NCBI GenBank assembly: GCA_963678705.1
Contig: OY783207.1
Location: 21,674,001 to 21,738,000 of the forward strand
Reading direction: 5' to 3'
Origin: Panorpa germanica
Taxonomy: Eukaryota > Arthropoda > Insecta > Mecoptera > Panorpidae
DNA length: 64,000 nucleotides
Part shown: positions 57,802 through 64,000 of the stretch, one piece after another
How positions within the stretch are numbered: the first letter of the stretch is position 1
How the letters are laid out: each line of letters opens with the position of its first letter
Program-made: the position numbers and the translations under genes
Notes under the pieces: generated by a model
What the model was told of the DNA's origin: nothing
Seen by the model: the letters and a program-made list of their open reading frames with translations, nothing else
The model's database searches: none

Positions 57802-59220
57802 TCACTTATGGGCGGCGCTCTTCTCTTCATGAGCTTTCTTAACCAATGCTAGTTTGGAATGGGGAGGGGCTGGGGGCAGAGAACCATATGGGGCTTCCCT
57901 GGTTCCATGGAGGACGAGGGACCACTCACGTAGCCATCCGGAGCGCGGTTGCTTGGAGTTGAAGCTGACCTAGAAAAAGGAAGAAATGCATCAGTTACAG
58001 ATGCTTGATATGCCCAAATAAGAGTTAATGTTATCCAAAGCTTACCTCCAACAGCCAGGTGCCTTGCGGATACTCGCCCCAGGTATGTGTTGTCATGAAG
58101 GGCCACTTTGTGAAACCATCCCTGTGGTCATCATCATTTGCACGTCGACTCAAAATCATTGACCTGAAATTATAAATTATATTAGGTATTTAAAACACCG
58201 CCGAAATGCAGTTCTCAAATGCTTATAGGATGTGCTTGAAAAGTGTTAGAAGAACAGCGAGAGTTAGATTGGGGAACAAAGAAAATGGAAGTAGATACTG
58301 GGTGGATGGAGAAGAAAAGAAGTGGAGGGTGTGAAAAGCAAAAGGAAGGGAACAAATGGATGGCAGAACTAATTAGAAGGAGTAAGTGAAAAATTAGAGG
58401 GTTTATGCGTGAACAGAGTGAGGTAAGAAAGGGAAAATGAAGTCTGAAAGAAAGAAAAAATAGTACAAAGATAATAGAGGGTTTGTCGAGAGGGGTCAAG
58501 GAAGGCAAAAGGTGAGAGACCAAGGTACAGGCAAAAAGGAAGGAAAAGCAGGAAATGGTAAGAAGGAAGGAGGTGAAAGGAACAGGAAGGAAGCGGGTAA
58601 AGAGAAAAAGCAGCAGAAAGTACTGTGGGAAAGACAAAAGGTCATGAAAAGTTAAGATTAATTTTAAGTAGAAATTCTATGAAATGTTGTAAGAAATCTT
58701 AATGTAGATTGTAAAGCCGAAAAGCAAATAATTAACAATAATATAATAAATAAAAAAATATAACTAGTCGACTTCCACTTTGTGAAGTCAATCATATGGA
58801 ATCGCCTATGAAAGATGTTTTTACCTGGTTCCCATAGGTGAAGTTAAGAACATTTCCAGATCTCCACGCCGTGTAGCGTTCGCGGTCACCACTGCCTGCA
58901 CGTGCTCCAGGAAACGAACCTCGGTATCTTGTCCAGCGCAGGCGTCGGTGTTGATTTTCAAAAGAACTGAGCGATCGGATGGAATCTCACTAATAGAGAA
59001 AATATAATGTACTAATTTACAAGTATAGTTAGTGAAGCATTAAATAGGTTGGCAATCCTTACTGTGGCTCTATTACAGCGCCAGCTTCACAGTGGTACCG
59101 CGGAGGAACGGTGCCCCATTTCTTAGCTAAGGAGACCATAGCCCCGGCATCGAGAACACCAAATCCAAACAGATGGTTAAATTCCAAGCCCACTCCGTTC
59201 ATTGTCCAGTGGAAGCGGCC
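57802..59220 (-). CDS. amon: Prohormone convertase 2 / amontillado, last four exons
   Basis: Minus-strand exons 59220-59063, 58989-58825, 58163-58046 and 57969-57802 join in phase to 202 residues ending at a stop. PC2 is the subtilisin-like endoprotease that cleaves neuropeptide and hormone precursors at dibasic sites in dense-core vesicles. The segment holds the end of the catalytic region (FNHLFGFGVLDAGAMVSLAK) and nearly all of the P domain: RFLEHVQAVVTANATRRGDL, LTSPMGT, SMILSRRANDDD, GFTKWPFMTTHTWGE and EWSLVLHGT. It ends in a short tail, SKLALVKKAHEEKSAAHK. The catalytic Asp/His/Ser exons are absent, so they lie beyond the right edge of the window (the upstream intron is longer than 4.7 kb). 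A LINE fragment occupies the 58164-58824 intron. Confidence 0.93.
58205..58770 (+). pseudogene. LINE 3' fragment, same family as 22926-23760
   Basis: Lies in an amontillado intron, opposite to the host gene. The plus strand encodes SVRRTARVRLGNKENGSRYW, then GEEKKWRV, the counterpart of the segment before the CRVCG knuckle. The knuckle itself is decayed. The end reads GTAGATTGTAAAGCCGAAAAG followed by an AATA-rich tail at about 58740-58770, marking the 3' terminus. Confidence 0.65.
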
Positions 59221-59283
59221 CTGGTAATGGAAAATTGAGAATTAACAGGAATACATACAATAAAAGATATGTATCATATTACT

Positions 59284-59830
59284 CAGTGGCGTAGCTGCCG
59301 CCGTATCTGCCGTAACAATGATACGGGGCCCCTGCACTACAGGGGCCCCAAACGTATATAAGCAAAAATTCTTTCTTTATTATTTGAAATCATTAATCCT
59401 GTTTCTAAAGCTGTACAGCATGCTCCACATAATAACTGGATGCTTTTTATTCCTAAATCTTCCGGTTACAACTGCAACAGCTAATAATAAATTATCTAAG
59501 GACGTCTATGGGACAGGAAAGGCTATCAGAGTTGTCACTATTGTCTATAGAGGCAGAAAATTTAGAAAAACTGAAATCGTCTTTAGCTATGAATGATTTA
59601 ATAAATAAGTTCGCCGAACAAAGGGCAAGAAAAGTGTATATTTTGATTTGAATTGTTTGGCTAGGTTAGTTCCTAGGAGTATTAATCGTAAATAATAACT
59701 TATAATCAATATATAATTATTTTAATTATATGCGCGCATTTTTGTTCCTTTTGTAAAAAATCTTTACCCATTATTTGGGCCCCCCAATAAATTTTGATAC
59801 AGAGCCCGTCTAAGGCACGCTACGGCACTG
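59284..59830 (+). pseudogene. hAT element with transposase C-terminal remnant
   Basis: Ends are CAGTGGCGTAGCTGCCGCCG and CACGCTACGGCACTG, an imperfect inverted repeat. Inside, LNLPVTTATA is followed, after a deletion and frame change, by LRTSMGQERLSELSLLSIEA and NDLINKFAEQRARKVYI. This is the C-terminal dimerisation region of hAT transposases of the ZMYM/52-kDa-repressor-like group (LPVTTATAERSFS...LRSTMGQERLS.L..LSIE). The N-terminal and catalytic parts are gone. A 5' relative is at 42778. Confidence 0.75.
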
Positions 59831-60028
59831 ACATTATTCAATAAGTTCGTAAGATGCTTCATAGATGGCGGCGCCACTATTGAAAAATCTATGATTTTTT
59901 GGAAACGATATGTGTAAAAACTTTACGATATTCCGACCAGTACTTTACAAATTACAGTGGTTTTAGTAACACTACTACTGTAATTTTCCAAACAATGGAA
60001 AAATTTGAATGTGGTGTGTTCATAAAGC

Positions 60029-60403
60029 CAGAGGCGGCCTTAGGGGGTGGCAAGCAGGGCAACCGCCCGGGGCCTCGCTCTTGCAGTGGCCTCGCACACT
60101 CGCGGAACAAGTAGAAAAATTCATAACTATATATGTATTTGAATCTCGCTCTTTGGAAATCACTTGAATCCCAGCGTATATCTTTTAAGGCATTCATGTG
60201 CCTTAGTTTTTCATCATTAATATTTGTCGTCTTTGTGTTTGTTAACTTTTATAAATCTTCCAATATAAAATTTAAAACTCTACATTTATTTATTTAAAAC
60301 TTTTGCATTTCTCTTCAATCATCATCGAAAATACTTAGCATACTTTCAATTTACATAAATTACACAAAGAACAAGGGCCTCGCATTGACTAAGGCCGCCC
60401 CTG
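60029..60403. mobile_element. 375 bp hAT-like MITE with CAGAGGCGGCCTTAG ends
   Basis: The left end CAGAGGCGGCCTTAGGGG and the right end CTAAGGCCGCCCCTG are inverted copies. A GC-rich patch (GGGCAACCGCCCGGGGCCTCGC) follows the left end and a related GGGCCTCGC precedes the right end. No gene. Confidence 0.8.
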
Positions 60404-60664
60404 TAGAGTATAGATGTATTTTGGTAATCCTACCAATAACCAGAAAGACTATGATGCTTTATACATTTTAAAATATCTTCCAAATTCTTTATTTCTCTTG
60501 CACTGGTATAAGTATTAGCACTTTGAATACTTTGAATTATAGCTGCATTTAAGTTTGGGTTTCTGAAGTTTCTGTAACTTCTGTAACTGTTGGAATTATG
60601 TTTATTAGTTTTAATTACACTATATTTCAATAAATTCACAATTCACTAATTTACTAAAATCACA

Positions 60665-61301
60665 ATGGGCTTGTGTCCTATGTCTTAATTTCAATAAAAT
60701 TGTCCTATATATTGATAAAGTGGGTTACTAGAACCTCAAATGTCCAATTATTTTTTAATAACTCCTTATATGTTAAGAGATATTAACAATTAAAAAAGTC
60801 ATTTTGTCTCTGTTATTATTAAAGGGATTCGCCGTTGTACAACATTCCAAATGCATGTGACATCACAATCGTTGTGTAAGGTTACCAACCTTACAGATCA
60901 TAAATCTCTGCTATATGTATTTATATATCAAAATATCAAATATTATTTACAGCTATTTCAAGGAACAATCAAATTTCAATATTATGTCTGCCTTAGCAGA
61001 GTTACATAAAAAAAAACCTATTATTCTTCGACTTGATTTGATTATTTGACTACCAACAGCTACAGAACATTACCACATCACTGACCTATTCAACAAATAA
61101 CTGACGTTAAAATGCATTTCACGTCATAAAAATATGGCCGACCATTTCTAGCGCTAAAACTACAATTCAAACTTTTAATTGCTATATCTCCGTCAATATT
61201 TAGATATTTAATAAAATAGACACGCCAATACACATTTATTCACATCAATATCAATCAACAATTGAAAAATCAACCACTAAAAAATGAGGACACAAGCCCA
61301 T
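60665..61301 (-). mobile_element. ATGGGCTTGTGTCC element, 637 bp, intact ends
   Basis: The best-preserved copy of the short subfamily. The ends ATGGGCTTGTGTCCTATGTC and AATGAGGACACAAGCCCAT are present on both sides, with the same 637 bp length as the 11825-12461 copy, in opposite orientation. It lies between amontillado exons and the ribonuclease-kappa gene. Confidence 0.9.
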
Positions 61302-61624
61302 TAAATTGTCACGTTTATAAATTAACAAAGTAACTGAACTACAGAGTAGGCTAGTTTGTCAAATGGTAGAGTGCAATGCGTGACGTCACAGCATTTTCGA
61401 CAAAACACTGTTAGGCTTTATATGTAGGTGGTGTTGGCTGTACCACTTTATGCACTTAACTCTTCTGTTACTCTTCTTTTGAGTTATTTAAACAAAATTA
61501 AACATTAACCAAATAAATATAGCAGTCAATATAAAGAACAAAATAAGGTATATATTAAAATCACAAAATTTACAAAATATTGGTACATAATTATAAAACA
61601 GAAAACATCACAAATCAGCGCTTT

Positions 61625-61960
61625 CTACATGAGCATATCCTCGGATTCCACTTTGTGTGCTGGAACCATGAAGTCACCACTCTTGGCCAGTCGGTTCTGA
61701 CATCTGCAGAAGATAATCGTTACTATCATCATCGCCATGGCCACGAAGCAGTTGCTGGCGTTCTGGCTGTAGGCCTTCTCCATGGCGCTGTAGAACTCCT
61801 GGCTGGTCGCGTATTGAGGCTTCAGAGGCACGTCGTCGAGGAATGAGACACATTGTACGGAGTAACATATTCCCATGATCAGTAGTTGAATGGCGCCCCA
61901 AACACTTAGGACGTAGAAACATGTAGAACACTTGGGCCCGCAAATTAAACAATATGTCAT
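61625..61960 (-). CDS. RNASEK: Ribonuclease kappa-like (RNASEK) membrane protein, intronless
   Basis: A single open frame of 111 residues. RNASEK is a small two-helix membrane protein first described as an endoribonuclease and now also known as a V-ATPase-associated factor needed for endosome acidification. The N-terminal ICGPKCSTCFYVLSVWGAIQ plus LLIMGICYSVQCVSFLDDVP is the family signature (ICGPK..., two-helix protein with an acidic DVP after helix 1). The second helix is NCFVAMAMMIVTIIF, followed by a longer polar tail (VPAHKVESEDMLM) than in typical insect RNASEK of about 95 residues. No intron is visible. It is read in the same direction as amontillado and probably sits in one of its introns, which suggests a retrocopy or a diverged paralogue. 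Confidence 0.85.
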   Translation of the reverse strand: MTYCLICGPKCSTCFYVLSVWGAIQLLIMGICYSVQCVSFLDDVPLKPQYATSQEFYSAMEKAYSQNASNCFVAMAMMIVTIIFCRCQNRLAKSGDFMVPAHKVESEDMLM

Positions 61961-64000
61961 GATGATTTATGAGCCGATCTGTTTTATTTAGAAGGAAAAT
62001 ATTTTATGAAATTTTGTTTTAGTTGCGGTTCTGATTTCTTTTGTTTGTCTCACTATCTATTGAAACCTTAGATTATATACAGGGTGTCCCATAAATCGAC
62101 GTCAAGTCGGAAATGGGCCATAGGCCAAGTCATAACAGTTATCAGAAAAATATAAAAAAAAAGTTTGATATTTAAAAAATTATTAGCATTTAAAAAAAAC
62201 GAGAAAATCTGCACCCTGTGACAGTCTTTTTACTCCTGAGCCAGACTCCCTTCATCCCCCTTTCACGCCCTTACAAGTTTGTATCCTTTGGTCTTAGAAG
62301 CTGAAGAGGATTGTTGCTACGCGCACACAAGCCGTCTCCGTCACGCCCAGTAAAATTGTAACAGTATCTTATTAGTGATGTGTTATATTAGATTTTGAAA
62401 TGGATTGTTAACCATTTATACTGAATACTTAAATATTTATAAGATATATTCGTAGATGATTTATCTATTTGTCGTACACATTGGTGCGACTTAAACATGC
62501 GGCATCCAACATTTGTTGGAAGAAGTTGTATAACACGTCGACACTGGCGTGACATGTAACTTACTACGTCGGAAGCTTTCATATTTTCGAATGAATTTTT
62601 TCAACTTGTTTCAGAAAAAAATATAAAACTCAGTTCTTTAACAATAGTGTCTATTCTGCAAAGCTCTATTGTTCAGCCCGTGTAAGCAGAGGATCGTCAT
62701 CATTGCAAGCGTATGCAGCGGTATCTTATTTTTTTAATTCAATGTGTTGGCTGCTTGTTATGAACACTTACTGCAAAACAGAGATAATATTTTATTTATT
62801 TTATTGTTTTTGATATTGAATATGGAATCTTGTCATGTCGCAAGGCTGACAAGATGTTCTGTTTGTCTGTGAAGATGAAAAGCAAATGCTGGGTTCATCA
62901 ATGTCTACAAAGGAGAAAAGATTATGGTGAAAATAATTTATTAACTGATTTGATAAAGGACGATCTTGTCGATGTCAAACTACGGACTGATTGATGGCTC
63001 TCTTAAAAAATTTATGAGTATGTCCAGTTCAGATGTGGAGGTGGGAACTAATCATTTGGAAACGAAGCTATCACCAGCTCCAGACTTTTCCATATCTCTG
63101 TATTTTTATGCTCTCTAAACTTTGCTTTACAAATGTTACTCGAAGCGTCGAGCTTATATTCCCTGTTTTTATACTTCATGTCCTTTGGATTCCAAATACA
63201 TGGATATTGTCTATAGTTTTCAATTCAATCTTATACAAATTCATTTGTTCATTTAAACACCATTTTCAATTATGTTTACTTATTTACTAAACACAACTAA
63301 AGAAAACGTCGAAACACAGTGAAATTATACTAGAGATTGAGTAGATAGATACTCGTCCCATTTGTTCGAGATCACATTCAAAATCGCAATCCTTTATGAA
63401 ATACCGCCGGAGGACTGAAACATTTTTGTAAAATATATTTATTTGTGTTGCATGTTTAAGTCGCACTAGATGTTCGTTAAAAGTAGAACACATTTAGTAC
63501 ACTCATGTCTAAATAATGTCAACTTATGAATAAAAATATATGAATGTTAGATGTCGCATGTTTAAATCACACCAATGTGTACGACGCATTATATTATGAA
63601 CTAATACATTGACGTTAGAATGTTGGATTCTTGTTTCTACTTTCTATCAAGACTAATTCAGCACTCGTAAGTTGTAATTTAATCCAGTAGTGAATTTGAT
63701 AGCTACGAATTAATGATACAACAATAAACGAACGTCTGAAATTCTGGAAATAGCAATGAAAAACCTTGTTTTCAGAGATGGAGGTAATAAAAGGGAACAT
63801 AAAATACAAGATACATTAAATCCTTGAGTTTGTGAGAAATAGTGCCGTAAATTTCCTGGCATTATATCTTGCTGTATAGTAAACACGTTGTGTAACTAAT
63901 ATGTTAACATAAGTCTCATGGATCGTCCCCACTGGACCAACTTGTCCGTATACAAAAACAACTTTAGTGTTTTACACATTCACACCAAACATAAAACTGT
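61961..64000. other. Right-hand region, probably amontillado intron
   Basis: No exon was recognised. Near 62080 an ACAGGGTGTCCCATAAATCG sequence looks like a transposable-element terminus, but no matching end was found. A 44 bp inverted repeat (62471-62514 with 63542-63585) brackets about 1 kb without a gene. The rest is AT-rich. Confidence 0.5.
62471..63585. repeat. 1.1 kb unit bounded by 44 bp inverted repeats
   Basis: GTCGTACACATTGGTGCGAC followed by TTAAACATGCGGCATCCAAC (62471 onward) is the reverse complement, with about five differences, of 63542-63585. A third partial copy of the ATGTTTAAGTCGCAC core is at 63451. No transposase-like frame lies between. Confidence 0.65.

Noticed and set aside
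58215..58637. 140-codon minus-strand Phe/Leu/Ser-rich frame
   Set aside because: Antisense of the plus-strand LINE fragment that carries RRTARVRLGNK; not a gene.
1..64000. CRISPR arrays, operons, bacterial or viral genes
   Set aside because: None seen; all supported genes are spliced animal genes and repeats are eukaryotic transposon derivatives.

Overview
The window is AT-rich nuclear DNA of a holometabolous insect. Genes are split by many short introns with GT/AG borders, proteins match insect and animal families, and introns and intergenic DNA are packed with small DNA-transposon derivatives, a tRNA-like SINE and non-LTR fragments. The order is not certain. A homologue of the bHLH factor Sage (silk/salivary gland) and the general architecture fit Lepidoptera, but the LINE remnants with an RRTARxRLGNE...CRVCG C-terminus also resemble elements I associate with Hymenoptera. 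No prokaryotic, viral or CRISPR feature was seen.

Layout, left to right: a C3orf33-like nuclease-fold membrane protein (213-1280, +); Rab8 (3986-8330, -) and, divergent from it, ALG12 mannosyltransferase with a large acidic tail (9596-13654, +); a secreted EndoU-family endoribonuclease (14625-17811, -); pterin-4a-carbinolamine dehydratase (20149-25440, +), convergent with fumarylacetoacetase (27033-29330, -); a Sage-like bHLH factor (33595-38425, +); a five-exon gene I read as a MIC13/QIL1-like inner-membrane protein with a Cys/Pro-rich N-terminus (38698-41767, -); a FAM161-family gene (44155-48748, +); TMEM192 (49704-51649, -); the last four exons of prohormone convertase 2/amontillado (57802-59220, -); and an intronless ribonuclease-kappa gene (61625-61960, -), which probably lies inside an amontillado intron because the upstream PC2 exons are not found before the window ends.

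All exon chains were assembled by hand from splice signals, reading phase and family similarity; phases close for every gene except one junction in the MIC13-like gene. PCBD and FAH act in the same pathway (cofactor recycling for the first step, and the last step, of Phe/Tyr catabolism) and sit tail to tail, separated by about 1.6 kb that holds a degenerate copy of part of the EndoU gene.

The repeat landscape is the other main content. At least ten copies or fragments of a 637-700 bp element ending in ATGGGCTTGTGTCC are spread through introns. A second family (AAGGTAGTTCACTAGT ends), a third (CCCAGTAAACAATTTG ends, including a fold-back copy with 143 bp arms), a separate 70 bp-arm fold-back, hAT-, mariner- and Harbinger-like remnants, SINE copies and three LINE 3' fragments account for much of the non-coding DNA. 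The most notable gene-level oddities are a Glu in the guanine-specificity motif of Rab8, the repetitive 257-residue ALG12 tail, a probable dual mitochondrial/cytosolic start in PCBD, and the EndoU pseudogene fragment.
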